64,000 nucleotides of DNA from CAYZZU01 sp964483105 (GTDB lineage Bacteria; CG2-30-53-67), in assembly GCA_964483105.1 (NCBI GenBank), contig CAYZZU010000002.1, positions 1-64,000 on the forward strand, in the 5' to 3' direction. Of this stretch, positions 43,646-52,238 are shown in pieces. Each line of letters starts with the position of its first letter. Positions within the stretch are counted from its first letter, which is position 1. Made by a program: the position numbers and the translations under genes. Under the pieces are notes generated by a model. That model was given only the letters and a program-made list of their open reading frames with translations. It had not been told where the DNA came from and did not search any database.

Positions 43646-44818
43646 TTAAAAAAAACGATCGATCTTGAATTCTTCATCCACTCCGGAGTCAGGATCTTTG
43701 CGGTTTCCGGACGCCACTTCCTGCTCTTCCCAGGAAAGATCACTGGTGGATTGAATCCCACGCGCCTTGAGGGCGAAATCGTCCGGATTGGAACTGCGCC
43801 GGAGGGCCTCCTCATAGGAAATCAGCCCCCGTTTGTACAGCTCCATCAACGACTGGTCAAAAGTCTGCATCCCGTATTGACTCTTTCCCGCTGCAATGGC
43901 GTCACGGATCAGCCGGGTTTTGTCCTTGTCCGTGATATATTCACGAATCAGGTTGGTCACAATCATGACTTCCGTGGCGGGGATGCGGCCCTTCCCGTCC
44001 GCCCGGACTACGAGGCGCTGAGAGATGATTCCCTTGAGAACCGCGGCCAACTGAATCCGAACCTGTTTTTGCTGGTAAGGAGGGAAAACCGAGATCACCC
44101 GGTTGACCGTCTCCGTCGCGTCCAGGGTATGAAGCGTACTCATCACGAAATGTCCCGTCTCCGCCGCCATCAGCGCCGTGGAGATCGTCTCGTAGTCCCG
44201 CATCTCCCCCACCAGAATTACATCCGGATCCTGCCGGAGCGCCGACCGGAGGGCACTGTCAAATGCCTTGACGTCGGTGCCGATCTCGCGCTGGTTTACC
44301 AGACTTTTCTTGTCCTTGTGGAGATACTCGATCGGATCTTCGATCGTCATGACATGTGCCGTCCGATGGGTATTGATATGATCGATAATGGAGGCCAGCG
44401 TCGTGCTTTTCCCGCTCCCCGTTGTTCCCGTAACGAGGACCAATCCGCGGGGCTTCAAGGCAAGCTCCTCAATCACGGGAGGGAGGTTGAGTTCCCGAAT
44501 CTTCTGAATCCGGTGCGGAATCACCCGGAGAACAATGGCGATTGTATTCCGTTGCTGGAAGATATTGACCCGGAACCGGCCCAAACCGGGCACACTGTAG
44601 GCGAGATCCACCTCATTGTTCGTCTTGAATTTCTGTTTCTGGTGGTTGTTCATGATTGAAAAGGCGATGGCGATCGTATCTTCGGAGACCAGTCGCTTCT
44701 GCTCAATCATGGGGGAAAGATCCCCGTTAATCCGCAGCACCGGCGGACTTCCGACCTTGAAATGGATATCCGAAGCCTTGCGTTCAACCGCTGTTTTCAA
44801 AAGTTCATTGATATTCAT
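43646..44818 (-). CDS. pilT: Type IV pilus retraction ATPase PilT
   Basis: 390 residues. Hexameric motor for pilus retraction or twitching. N-terminal ASDIHFKVGSPP PAS-like domain, Walker A GTTGSGKST (131-139), Asp box TIEDPIEY, Walker B VGEMRD, His box STLHTLDA, and the C-terminal AIRNLIRE-like motif as IVTNLIREYI. The last 50 residues are acidic and variable. No other pilus gene is in the window; it follows recA by 131 bases. Confidence 0.95.
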   Translation of the reverse strand: MNINELLKTAVERKASDIHFKVGSPPVLRINGDLSPMIEQKRLVSEDTIAIAFSIMNNHQKQKFKTNNEVDLAYSVPGLGRFRVNIFQQRNTIAIVLRVIPHRIQKIRELNLPPVIEELALKPRGLVLVTGTTGSGKSTTLASIIDHINTHRTAHVMTIEDPIEYLHKDKKSLVNQREIGTDVKAFDSALRSALRQDPDVILVGEMRDYETISTALMAAETGHFVMSTLHTLDATETVNRVISVFPPYQQKQVRIQLAAVLKGIISQRLVVRADGKGRIPATEVMIVTNLIREYITDKDKTRLIRDAIAAGKSQYGMQTFDQSLMELYKRGLISYEEALRRSSNPDDFALKARGIQSTSDLSWEEQEVASGNRKDPDSGVDEEFKIDRFF

Positions 44819-44865
44819 CTTGGCTGGATCTGCTTTCTCCTCTTCCCTCGTCGCGCGGAGCCCTC

Positions 44866-44884
44866 TGATGCCCTTGGGGCATCA
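44866..44884. repeat. Perfect 8-bp inverted repeat between recA and pilT
   Basis: TGATGCCC, loop TTG, GGGCATCA. No T-run on either strand, so a role as intrinsic terminator is doubtful; may be an attenuating or protein-binding hairpin. Confidence 0.4.
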
Positions 44885-44949
44885 CGTGACAGGACGTAAC
44901 GTTTCCATCCCATTCAGGTTAACATGTAAAATTCGGATCTGTCAATCCG

Positions 44950-45981
44950 TCAGACGGTTACGGTATCCTTCCGCCCGGATCGCGCCATTCCCATCTTCTC
45001 CTCCAACTGTTTCTGAATGGCGTCCCGGATATCGGTATTTTCCTTGAGAAAGGTCCGGACATTCTCCCGTCCCTGGCCGATCCGTGTGTCTCCATAGGAG
45101 TACCAGGCGCCGCTCTTGGCAAGGATCTTGTGTTCAACACCGAGATCAATCAGATCTCCTTCACGGGAGATCCCCTCGTTGAAAAGAATGTCAAACTCGG
45201 CCTTGCGGAAGGGAGGAGCCATCTTGTTTTTCACCACCTTCACCCGGGTCCTGTTCCCGTTGACCACATCCCCGTCCTTGATCTGTCCGATCCTGCGAAT
45301 GTCCAGACGGAGCGAGGCATAAAACTTCAGGGCGTTGCCTCCGGTGGTGGTCTCCGGATTCCCGAACATCACACCGATCTTCATGCGGATCTGGTTGATG
45401 AAGATCAGCGTCGTATTCGATCTCGACACCGTCCCCGTCAGTTTGCGCATCGCCTGGGACATCAGTCTGGCCTGCAAACCGACCTTGGCGTCTCCCATGT
45501 CCCCTTCGATCTCCGCTCTCGGCACCAGGGCCGCGACGGAATCCACGACGATGATATCCACGGCGCCGCTCCGAACCAGAAGGTCTGTAATCTCCAGGGC
45601 CTGCTCCCCGGTATCGGGTTGCGAAACCAAAAGGTCGTCGGTATTCACACCGAGGCTCTTCGCGTACGATATATCCAGGGCGTGCTCCGCATCTACAAAG
45701 GCCGCGATCCCCCCGGTTTTCTGTGCCTCCGCAATGGCATGCAGGCTCAGGGTCGTTTTGCCGGAGGATTCCGGACCGTAAATCTCCACAATCCGTCCCC
45801 TCGGATACCCCCCGATGCCGATGGCGTAGTCGAGGGAGAGACACCCGGAAGGGATCGAGTCAACATCCTGAACCCTTTCCTTGGAACCTAACCGCATGAT
45901 CGCGCCCTTCCCGAACTGTTTCTCAATTTGCGAGAGAGCCAGATCCAGCGCTTTTCCCCGGTTCTTGTTGTTCTCCGCCAT
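44950..45981 (-). CDS. recA: Recombinase RecA
   Basis: 343 residues. Walker A GPESSGKTT, Walker B IIVVDSVAALV, loop L1 (EGDMGDAKVGLQARLMSQAMRK split around the Glu), loop L2 with NQIRMKIGVMFGNPETTTGGNALKF, all as in active RecA. AAAGGAG six bases before ATG. It lies 12 bases after thpR in a pgpA-cinA-thpR-recA run. I saw no obvious LexA box directly upstream, consistent with an operon promoter farther up. Confidence 0.99.
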   Translation of the reverse strand: MAENNKNRGKALDLALSQIEKQFGKGAIMRLGSKERVQDVDSIPSGCLSLDYAIGIGGYPRGRIVEIYGPESSGKTTLSLHAIAEAQKTGGIAAFVDAEHALDISYAKSLGVNTDDLLVSQPDTGEQALEITDLLVRSGAVDIIVVDSVAALVPRAEIEGDMGDAKVGLQARLMSQAMRKLTGTVSRSNTTLIFINQIRMKIGVMFGNPETTTGGNALKFYASLRLDIRRIGQIKDGDVVNGNRTRVKVVKNKMAPPFRKAEFDILFNEGISREGDLIDLGVEHKILAKSGAWYSYGDTRIGQGRENVRTFLKENTDIRDAIQKQLEEKMGMARSGRKDTVTV

Positions 45982-45993
45982 ACCGAACTCCTT

Positions 45994-46617
45994 TCAAAAT
46001 GAATACTTCATCCCGGATTCCGGACCGGGACCTTCTCTCAGAGCAACAGACATACGTACGTCGTAGACCGCTCCGTCCCGATGAAGCCGGCTTTCAATCA
46101 GACGCAGCGAATCCACCGTAACTATGCCTGCGTTCATCCCACGGTTTTTCTCCAGCAAATGGGAAAATCGTTGCCGGTCCCGGATCTCCTTGATCCTGCC
46201 GAGTGTGATGTGCGGGTGAAACACCCTTTTAGAACGGGGAAAGCCGAGCTCTGCGAGAAAAGGATCCAGAGTTCGGACAATCTCCATCAAGCGATCCGCT
46301 CCGTCCTGTACCCCCGCCCACAGGACACGGGGGCGCCTCTGATCCGGGAAAACACCGAGCCCGGCAACCCGGATCGGGAAGGGGGCACGATCCAGACAGA
46401 CCCTGCGTACCCGTTTCCCGATCTCCGGAATCATCCGCTCTTCAATATTCCCCAGAAACTTCAGGGTCAGGTGCATTCCGGAAGGCCTGACCCACGACAC
46501 ACGGCTCGTCGCAACCCGGAATGTCTCCTGCGTTTTCCGCAGTGTCTCCCGGACCTCAACGGAGAGATCCACCGCGAGAAAGGCTCGGATAATCGAGCGA
46601 CAGGAAAATTCACCCAT
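45994..46617 (-). CDS. thpR: RNA 2',3'-cyclic phosphodiesterase ThpR
   Basis: 207 residues. 2H phosphoesterase with two HxTx motifs: HLTL at 49-52 and HITL at 136-139. Family (LigT/ThpR) hydrolyses 2',3'-cyclic phosphate ends. The usual N-terminus IRAFLAVDLS is preceded by a short extension (MGEFSCRSI). Thirteen bases after cinA, twelve before recA. Confidence 0.95.
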   Translation of the reverse strand: MGEFSCRSIIRAFLAVDLSVEVRETLRKTQETFRVATSRVSWVRPSGMHLTLKFLGNIEERMIPEIGKRVRRVCLDRAPFPIRVAGLGVFPDQRRPRVLWAGVQDGADRLMEIVRTLDPFLAELGFPRSKRVFHPHITLGRIKEIRDRQRFSHLLEKNRGMNAGIVTVDSLRLIESRLHRDGAVYDVRMSVALREGPGPESGMKYSF

Positions 46618-46630
46618 GATTCCGTATCGG

Positions 46631-47374
46631 TTAAACTGCCCGGTCCGTTTTCAACAGAACCCTGCGAAGCCGGTCCAGGGCCATCTGTGCGCTCTGCAGA
46701 CGAACCGCCGAACGGTCTCCCCGGAAATGATATTCAGTGACCTCGTTGCCATCCGGTGTGGAAAGAGCAACGAACACCGTGCCCACGGGCTTTCCCGGAG
46801 ATCCGCCGGAAGGTCCGGCGATCCCGGTCACGGCCAGTCCGATATCGGTTCCCGAGTGGACGCGAATCCCTTCGGCCATCCCGAGTGCCGTGACACGGCT
46901 GACCGCCCCATGGACCTTCAAGAGGTCCTCAGACACCCCCAGAAGGGCCGTCTTGGCCGAATTGCTGTACGTCACCACCCCCCGGTCCAGCACGGACGAG
47001 ATGCCGGGCACGTCCACCAGCATGGAAGTAATCAACCCGCCGGTGCATGATTCCGCGACCGCAAGCCTGACGGATCGTTTAATTAAAGATCGACCGACAA
47101 CTTCCTGCAGGCTCACATCCCCTTCCCCCAGCAAATCGGTCCCTAATTCACTTTCGATCTGTTGCCGGATCCGTTTCAGCTCCCGCTCGATCCGGTCCAC
47201 ATCTTTCCCCTGGACCGTGAACACCGCCGTACACAAACAGCCCTGCGCGCCGAACTCCAAACGGGCTCCGCCCGCGACGGCCCGGAGGCTCTTCCCGATC
47301 TGAACGGGCGAGGGACCGATCAGACAGAGTCTCAGAGACCGGCTATCGATCGTCCGACCGTGAAAACGGCTCAT
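46631..47374 (-). CDS. N-terminally short CinA: KH-like plus NMN deamidase (PncC) domains
   Basis: 247 residues instead of about 410-420. The C-terminal domain is complete (AVAESCTGGLI, SNSAKTALLGVSEDLL, AVTGIAGPSGGSPGKPVGTVFVAL) and should deamidate nicotinamide mononucleotide. Residues 1-95 match the middle KH-like domain (LRLCLIG...ELGTDLLGEGDVSLQEVVG). The N-terminal MoCF-like pyrophosphatase domain is missing. The ATG has GGAGGAG six bases upstream and the frame closes with a stop about 20 codons further up, so this is a designed start and not a hidden frameshift. Between pgpA and thpR as in many bacteria. Confidence 0.85.
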   Translation of the reverse strand: MSRFHGRTIDSRSLRLCLIGPSPVQIGKSLRAVAGGARLEFGAQGCLCTAVFTVQGKDVDRIERELKRIRQQIESELGTDLLGEGDVSLQEVVGRSLIKRSVRLAVAESCTGGLITSMLVDVPGISSVLDRGVVTYSNSAKTALLGVSEDLLKVHGAVSRVTALGMAEGIRVHSGTDIGLAVTGIAGPSGGSPGKPVGTVFVALSTPDGNEVTEYHFRGDRSAVRLQSAQMALDRLRRVLLKTDRAV

Positions 47375-47540
47375 CCGGAGCTCCTCCGTTTGCTTCCCCG
47401 GCCCCTCTCCGAATCGGAAGGAGCGGGATGTCCCTCACCTCCAGGGAACCCAGCGTTCCTCATGCAACCAAATTCTATTTCGAAAAATCACTCCGACTGG
47501 AAGTCCAATGCCGGAGGGCGGGAAGGAACGATTTCAGTCG

Positions 47541-47996
47541 TTATCGGAACAGAACCCACGCCAGAAGATGGAGTGACAAATTCGCGTAAAGTCCCGCCAC
47601 GACATCGTCCAGCATCACTCCCCAACCACCGGGACACCGTTGATCAATCGCACGAACCGGCCAGGGTTTCAAAATATCCAATGCGCGGAACAGAAGAAAA
47701 CCGCCGACCAGGAAAAATCCCGTGCGGGGAAGGGCGAACAAAGTGACCAGAAACCCCGCGATTTCATCGATCACAATAACGCCGCTGTCCTTTTCTCCAA
47801 GAATGATCTCGGCCCTGAAGGCCAGCCAAACCCCGAACGCGAAGAGAATAATGGTCAGAATACCGTAGTGAGGTAAAGGAAGTCTGCTGAACAGCAGGTA
47901 GATCGGAATCCCGACCAGCGTCCCCGCGGTCCCGGATGCAAACGGGGCATACCCGCTGAAAAAACCGGATGCGAAAAAAAGTATCAGCCGTCTCAA
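47541..47996 (-). CDS. pgpA: Phosphatidylglycerophosphatase A
   Basis: 151 residues from TTG 47996; the frame runs open to 48146 but a strong promoter at 48019-48047 would start transcription near 48012, so longer starts are excluded. Four TM segments with GYAPFASGTAGTLVGIP, KDSGVIVIDEIAGFLVTL and PGGWGVMLDDVVAG, the PgpA motifs. Makes phosphatidylglycerol from its phosphate. Head of the pgpA-cinA-thpR-recA run. Confidence 0.92.
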   Translation of the reverse strand: MRRLILFFASGFFSGYAPFASGTAGTLVGIPIYLLFSRLPLPHYGILTIILFAFGVWLAFRAEIILGEKDSGVIVIDEIAGFLVTLFALPRTGFFLVGGFLLFRALDILKPWPVRAIDQRCPGGWGVMLDDVVAGLYANLSLHLLAWVLFR

Positions 47997-48018
47997 CCAT
48001 GCCCCCAGAGTCCGAAAA

Positions 48019-48047
48019 ATCCTATCATCGCAGTTATGGAGTGTCAA
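48019..48047 (-). promoter_or_regulatory. Strong sigma-70-type promoter for pgpA-cinA-thpR-recA
   Basis: Minus-strand TTGACA (48042-48047), 17-base spacer, TAGGAT (48019-48024). Perfect -35 and optimal spacing. Predicted start near 48012, only about 16 bases before the pgpA TTG. Confidence 0.65.
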
Positions 48048-48129
48048 GGAGTTTGTCGCCGGACTTTCCTGAATTTTACAAAAAACATCCACGACACTTT
48101 GCAAGGAGAAGTTTTTATAAAACCACCGA

Positions 48130-49542
48130 TTACACCGGTTCCCCATCCCGTAAGCCGCGGAGAAACGCCAGGGCCTCCTCCCGTGTCCGGATTTCCTGAT
48201 CCACCTGGAGTTCCCGAACCTTCCTCAGATGTCGTCCCACTTCCGGCCCCGGGGCAATGGAGAGAATTTCCATCACATCCCTTCCGGAAATGAGGGGAGG
48301 AGGTTTCAGAATCAGATCCCCATCGGAGGCATTGAGTTCAAGGAGGGCACGTCCCAGGATGATGGTCCTCCTCTCCATCTCCCGGTAGCGACGTCCTCTC
48401 GCGGACCGCCTGTCCGCCAGGGCCAGGAGTACGTGAAGCGGCAGATCGGCCCCCACTCTGTGAATGATCCGCCGAAGGGCCTTCCGGGAAATCTCCCCCC
48501 GCATCAACCCCAGTCCAAGGACATGGCACCGGATCAGACGGTGAATCCGTTCCGCGCGTCTATTGGGAAAACGGTAATGTTCCATGATCCGTGCGGCCAT
48601 TTCCGCCCCGGTCTTCTCGTGACCATAGAAATGCGGGGTTCCGTCCGGATCGACGCTTAAACTTTCCGGTTTGCCAATATCGTGCAGAAGGGCGGCGTAG
48701 GCCAGCACGATACGGTCCTCGTCTCCCAGGTCGATTTCCGATCCGAAAGGTCCGGACAAAGTTTTCGGGTCGTCGACCTGTCGCACGACAAGAAAGGTGT
48801 GTTGAAGGGCGTCTTTGTGATGGTAAGGACCCTGGCTCAGCCCCGCAAGCGGGGAAAGGTCAGGGAACACGATCGGCAGAAGACCGGTTTTTCTCATCAG
48901 CGACACTCCCCGCCCTGCCGCACCAGAGAGCAAAATCCGGTCCACCTCCTCCCGGACCCGTTCCACGGCACAGGACCGCAACCGCATCCGTTGCTTCCGG
49001 ATCTCAGAGAGGGTCGCGGCAGACAGGGCGAACCCTTTCAGGACCGTGCAGAACCGGACCGCCCTGAGCATCCGGATCGGGTCTTCCCCCAGGACCTCGG
49101 AGGAGACCATCCGGATCATTCCGTTTCGAACATCCCGGAGTCCCCCCGATGGATCCAGGACAGTCTGATCGGCAAAAGAGAAGGCAAGGGTATTAATACT
49201 GAAATCCCGGCGGAGCAGTTCAGGAAGCAATCCATTCCGGTTCCTGGAAACAAAATCGAGGGTAACCCCTTTCCCCACAATCCGATAGGTCCGTCTCCCC
49301 CGGCTGCCCATCGTAAAAAAAGAAGCCGAAAGCCTCCGGGAGATTTCCCGGACAAGCGGCCCAGCATCCCCCACTACAATCCAGTCATAATCACAGGAAC
49401 TTCTTCCGAGCAGCCGATCCCGGATCCACCCTCCCACCAGGTAGAGATCCACCTCCTGCCGATCCGCAATTCCGGTCACCCGGCGGATCATCGGATCTTC
49501 ACGGATGGCCCGAAGCAGGGGGGCGAGAAAATCCTCTTCCAT
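48130..49542 (-). CDS. cca: CCA tRNA nucleotidyltransferase with HD domain
   Basis: 470 residues. Class II nucleotidyltransferase: LVGGWIRDRLLG, the metal pair in CDYDWIVVGD, the flexible-loop RRDFSINTLAF, and the neck (GEDPIRMLRAVRFCTVL). An HD phosphohydrolase domain follows (HHKDALQHTFLV, LLHDIGKPE, HFYGHEKTGAEMA). Adds or repairs CCA ends of tRNA; HD versions can also process 2',3'-cyclic ends. Could be an A-adding specialist if a second enzyme exists elsewhere. Confidence 0.94.
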   Translation of the reverse strand: MEEDFLAPLLRAIREDPMIRRVTGIADRQEVDLYLVGGWIRDRLLGRSSCDYDWIVVGDAGPLVREISRRLSASFFTMGSRGRRTYRIVGKGVTLDFVSRNRNGLLPELLRRDFSINTLAFSFADQTVLDPSGGLRDVRNGMIRMVSSEVLGEDPIRMLRAVRFCTVLKGFALSAATLSEIRKQRMRLRSCAVERVREEVDRILLSGAAGRGVSLMRKTGLLPIVFPDLSPLAGLSQGPYHHKDALQHTFLVVRQVDDPKTLSGPFGSEIDLGDEDRIVLAYAALLHDIGKPESLSVDPDGTPHFYGHEKTGAEMAARIMEHYRFPNRRAERIHRLIRCHVLGLGLMRGEISRKALRRIIHRVGADLPLHVLLALADRRSARGRRYREMERRTIILGRALLELNASDGDLILKPPPLISGRDVMEILSIAPGPEVGRHLRKVRELQVDQEIRTREEALAFLRGLRDGEPV

Positions 49543-49559
49543 GGAAGTCCTTTTCCAAA

Positions 49560-49880
49560 TTACTTCTTTTTCGACGGCAGGACTTCACGGATCCACTCGA
49601 GGGCGGCGATGGTTCGGGGAAACCCCACCGTGGTCATCCCCAGCAAAACGGCATGTCGCACCTCATCAGGAGTCAGCCCGATCGCAAGGGCCCGGCGCGC
49701 ATGGGACTTGACGGCGCCTTCTGAACAGAGCCCCACGGCGACTCCCAGTTTGACCAGCCGGCGCGACCGCTCATTCAGAGGTCCCTCTTCGTGGCATGCC
49801 TTCGCGAATTCCGAGTAGGTCTCACTGACCTTCGGGAAGGCTTTCTGAAAACTTTGATACGGCTTGGGAAGATAGGGCAT
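49560..49880 (-). CDS. Carboxymuconolactone-decarboxylase/AhpD-like family protein
   Basis: 106 residues, all-helical CMD fold: LVKLGVAVGLCSEGAVKSHARRALAIGLTPDEVRHAVLL. The region equivalent to the AhpD CxxC has one Cys (C52) and His 60, with no second Cys, so alkylhydroperoxidase activity is doubtful. AAAGGAG seven bases before ATG and its own promoter. Biological role unknown. Confidence 0.85.
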   Translation of the reverse strand: MPYLPKPYQSFQKAFPKVSETYSEFAKACHEEGPLNERSRRLVKLGVAVGLCSEGAVKSHARRALAIGLTPDEVRHAVLLGMTTVGFPRTIAALEWIREVLPSKKK

Positions 49881-49928
49881 GGTCCATCTCCTTTCGACAC
49901 TCGTTGGAAAACCGGGAATTCCCCGCAG

Positions 49929-49956
49929 AATGTATCATAGATTCATAGCCTGTCAA
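49929..49956 (-). promoter_or_regulatory. Promoter for the CMD-family gene
   Basis: Minus-strand TTGACA (49951-49956), 16-base spacer, TACATT (49929-49934). Confidence 0.5.
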
Positions 49957-49996
49957 GCAGGCTCTTGTCAGGACTGCCCTGAATTAAAAAAATATT

Positions 49997-50024
49997 TTGA
50001 AATCGATGAATTTTCATGTAGTAT
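49997..50024 (+). promoter_or_regulatory. Promoter for the DUF1015 gene
   Basis: TTGAAA (49997-50002), 16-base spacer, TAGTAT (50019-50024); predicted start near 50031, 25 bases before the ATG. Confidence 0.5.
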
Positions 50025-50055
50025 AGTTTTTTCAACCTATCATCAGGAGTTTCAA

Positions 50056-51372
50056 ATGGCCGTGATCGAACCGTTTCGGGGGGTCCGATATAACCCGGAG
50101 AAAGTGGAAGACCTGAACCTGGTCATGGCGCCTCCCTACGATATCATCCCGGAAAAACTTCAGAACCAGCTCTACGAGAAACATCCGTATAATGTGATTC
50201 GGCTGGAACTTTCCCGTGAAACCCCGAAGGACACGAAAAAAAACAACCGATATACCCGTTCCGGCGCGTACCTGAAAAACTGGAGAGACGAAAAAATTCT
50301 GATTCAGGATGAACAACCGGCTCTGTACGTTTACTTTCTGGACTATGTCACACGGGACGGCGAAAAGAAAACCCAGAAAGGATTTCTCTCGATCGCCCTT
50401 CTGGAAGAGTTGGACTCCGGCGTGGTCTTTCCCCATGAGAACACCCTGTCCGGTCCGAAGGCGGACCGGCTCCGGCTGATGGAGGCATGCCACGCGAACT
50501 TCTCCGCCATCTTTTCGCTCTATTCCAACCCGGAGATGGAAATTGTCCGGATCCTCGATGAAACCGCAACCGCTTCTCCTCTGATGGATGTGCGCGACAT
50601 GGACCAGGTGCGTCATCGGGTCTGGCCCCTCTGCGATTCGGAGAAAATCCGGAGAATCCAGAAAATCATGGCGGACCTCCCTCTTTTTATCGCCGACGGG
50701 CACCACCGGTATGAAACCGCACTGTCCTACAGAAACCGAATGCGTGAGAAAACCGGGAAGCGGGACGGACGGCAGGGTTTCGACTATGTGATGATGTACT
50801 TTTCCAACATGGAGGAACCGGGACTCACCATCTACCCCACCCACCGCTTGATCGATCATCTTCAGGAATTCGAATTGCGCCGATATTTAAAACGGATCGA
50901 GTCGTATTTTCAGGTCCGGCGCTTTCCCTTTCTCCGGAAAAAGGAGTTCCTCCGGGAACTGAAGACCATCGGCGGCGAAAAACACGCCTTCGGCCTTTAC
51001 ACCACGGAAAGCGATGATCTGTTTCTTCTGATCCTCCATGACATGGACCGGATCCGCTCCATGCTCCGGCCTGAACTTTCTCCCGTGCTTCGTAAACTGG
51101 ACGTCACGATCCTGCACACGGTGCTCCTGGAAGGGCTGTTGGGAATCGGAGAGGAGGAACTGAAAGCCCAGACCCATGTCCGTTATGTCAAGGAAATCGA
51201 CGATGCCTTGAACGCGGTCAATGACAGGGAGGTACAGCTGGCCTTCCTGTTAAACGGTACCCGGGTGGAACATCTGAGAGAGGTATCCCTGAAGGGAGAG
51301 AAAATGCCTCAGAAATCCACCTACTTTTACCCGAAACTCCTGACCGGTCTTGTGTTGAATCCGTTGGATTGA
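50056..51372 (+). CDS. DUF1015 family protein
   Basis: 438 residues from ATG 50056 with CAGGAG six bases upstream; the frame is open further up to 49879 but crosses the promoter. Family landmarks: IEPFRGVRYNP at the N-terminus, VMAPPYDII, FPHENTLSGPKADRL, and IADGHHRYETAL near the middle. DUF1015 proteins are widespread in Deltaproteobacteria-like and Firmicute genomes; the conserved GHHRYE suggests an active site, but the reaction is not known to me. Confidence 0.9.
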   Translation: MAVIEPFRGVRYNPEKVEDLNLVMAPPYDIIPEKLQNQLYEKHPYNVIRLELSRETPKDTKKNNRYTRSGAYLKNWRDEKILIQDEQPALYVYFLDYVTRDGEKKTQKGFLSIALLEELDSGVVFPHENTLSGPKADRLRLMEACHANFSAIFSLYSNPEMEIVRILDETATASPLMDVRDMDQVRHRVWPLCDSEKIRRIQKIMADLPLFIADGHHRYETALSYRNRMREKTGKRDGRQGFDYVMMYFSNMEEPGLTIYPTHRLIDHLQEFELRRYLKRIESYFQVRRFPFLRKKEFLRELKTIGGEKHAFGLYTTESDDLFLLILHDMDRIRSMLRPELSPVLRKLDVTILHTVLLEGLLGIGEEELKAQTHVRYVKEIDDALNAVNDREVQLAFLLNGTRVEHLREVSLKGEKMPQKSTYFYPKLLTGLVLNPLD

Positions 51373-51441
51373 AGTCCATTCCGGCGGCAAGACCCGGTCC
51401 AACGCAAGAAGTCGGAAACTGAAGAGAGGGAGGGGGAAGGC

Positions 51442-52113
51442 ATGCTTGACCTGGCGAGAGAGATCAGACGACCCGCTGAAGATCCCGGATGGCTCGTAAA
51501 ACTCCTGGTAGGAACGGCTCTCAGCCTGACTGTCATCAAATGGTATCTTTTCCCCCTATCCTTCTTCGCGGCAGGATACCTCTACAACCTTTTCGTGAAT
51601 CATTTCAAACAGGAAGAAACGGGAAAACTCCCCGAGTGGGAGGACTGGAAAAGACTCTTCTTAAACGGGCTGATCCTCCTTCTGATCTGTACGGGATATC
51701 TGATCCTCCCTGAATTCTGCTACATGGTCTCAAGCTCCATTCTTGAAGGCGGCTTTCTGGCCAAGATCGTGGGATTGGTCTTTATGGCCGGTACGGCCCT
51801 TCTGACCCTTGCCGCTTTCTTTTTCATCCCCATGGCCGTCGCCCAGTACAACAGAAACGAAAAAATCTCATCGGCATTCCGGATCCGGGAGATTTGGGAC
51901 AGAATCTTCAATGTAGGCGACGATTACTTCAAGATCACCCTCCTGGCCGTGATCGTCCTGATCGTCCTTGCCGTGATTCGGATCATTCCCTGGATCGGAT
52001 CGATTCTGGCTTCACTGTCCGGTTTTTATGCGGGACTCGTCTTCGCACCACTTTTCGGTCAGGTCAGTCGCGAGGCCTATGCCTGTGATCTGGACGCCGA
52101 GCAGACCACTTGA
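51442..52113 (+). CDS. DUF4013-like polytopic membrane protein
   Basis: 223 residues with about five TM helices, starting with DLAREIRRPAEDPGWLVKLLVGTAL and containing YLYNLFVNHFKQEETGKLPEWEDWKRLFLNGL, which matches the pattern of DUF4013 proteins. A GGGAGGGGGAAGG ribosome site precedes the ATG. Function unknown. Sits 69 bases after the DUF1015 gene and 125 bases before a sensor kinase. Confidence 0.75.
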   Translation: MLDLAREIRRPAEDPGWLVKLLVGTALSLTVIKWYLFPLSFFAAGYLYNLFVNHFKQEETGKLPEWEDWKRLFLNGLILLLICTGYLILPEFCYMVSSSILEGGFLAKIVGLVFMAGTALLTLAAFFFIPMAVAQYNRNEKISSAFRIREIWDRIFNVGDDYFKITLLAVIVLIVLAVIRIIPWIGSILASLSGFYAGLVFAPLFGQVSREAYACDLDAEQTT

Positions 52114-52238
52114 CCCCCTCCTCCCGACTGCAGTATAGTACCTGACGTTCCGATGTCCGGTGTTCGTCAAACGGAAAGGTTTTCACGGGAAAAAGAGAGG
52201 GACGTTTTCTCCTCTCCCGTTTTCCAGGTAGAGCCGCC

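Noticed and set aside
45982..46000. Searched for a LexA/SOS box directly before recA
   Set aside because: Only 12 bases separate recA from thpR and no palindromic operator is visible; control is probably at the operon promoter.
46631..47540. Frameshifted full-length CinA
   Set aside because: The upstream 166 bases show no MoCF-domain residues in any minus-strand frame, and pgpA begins right after.
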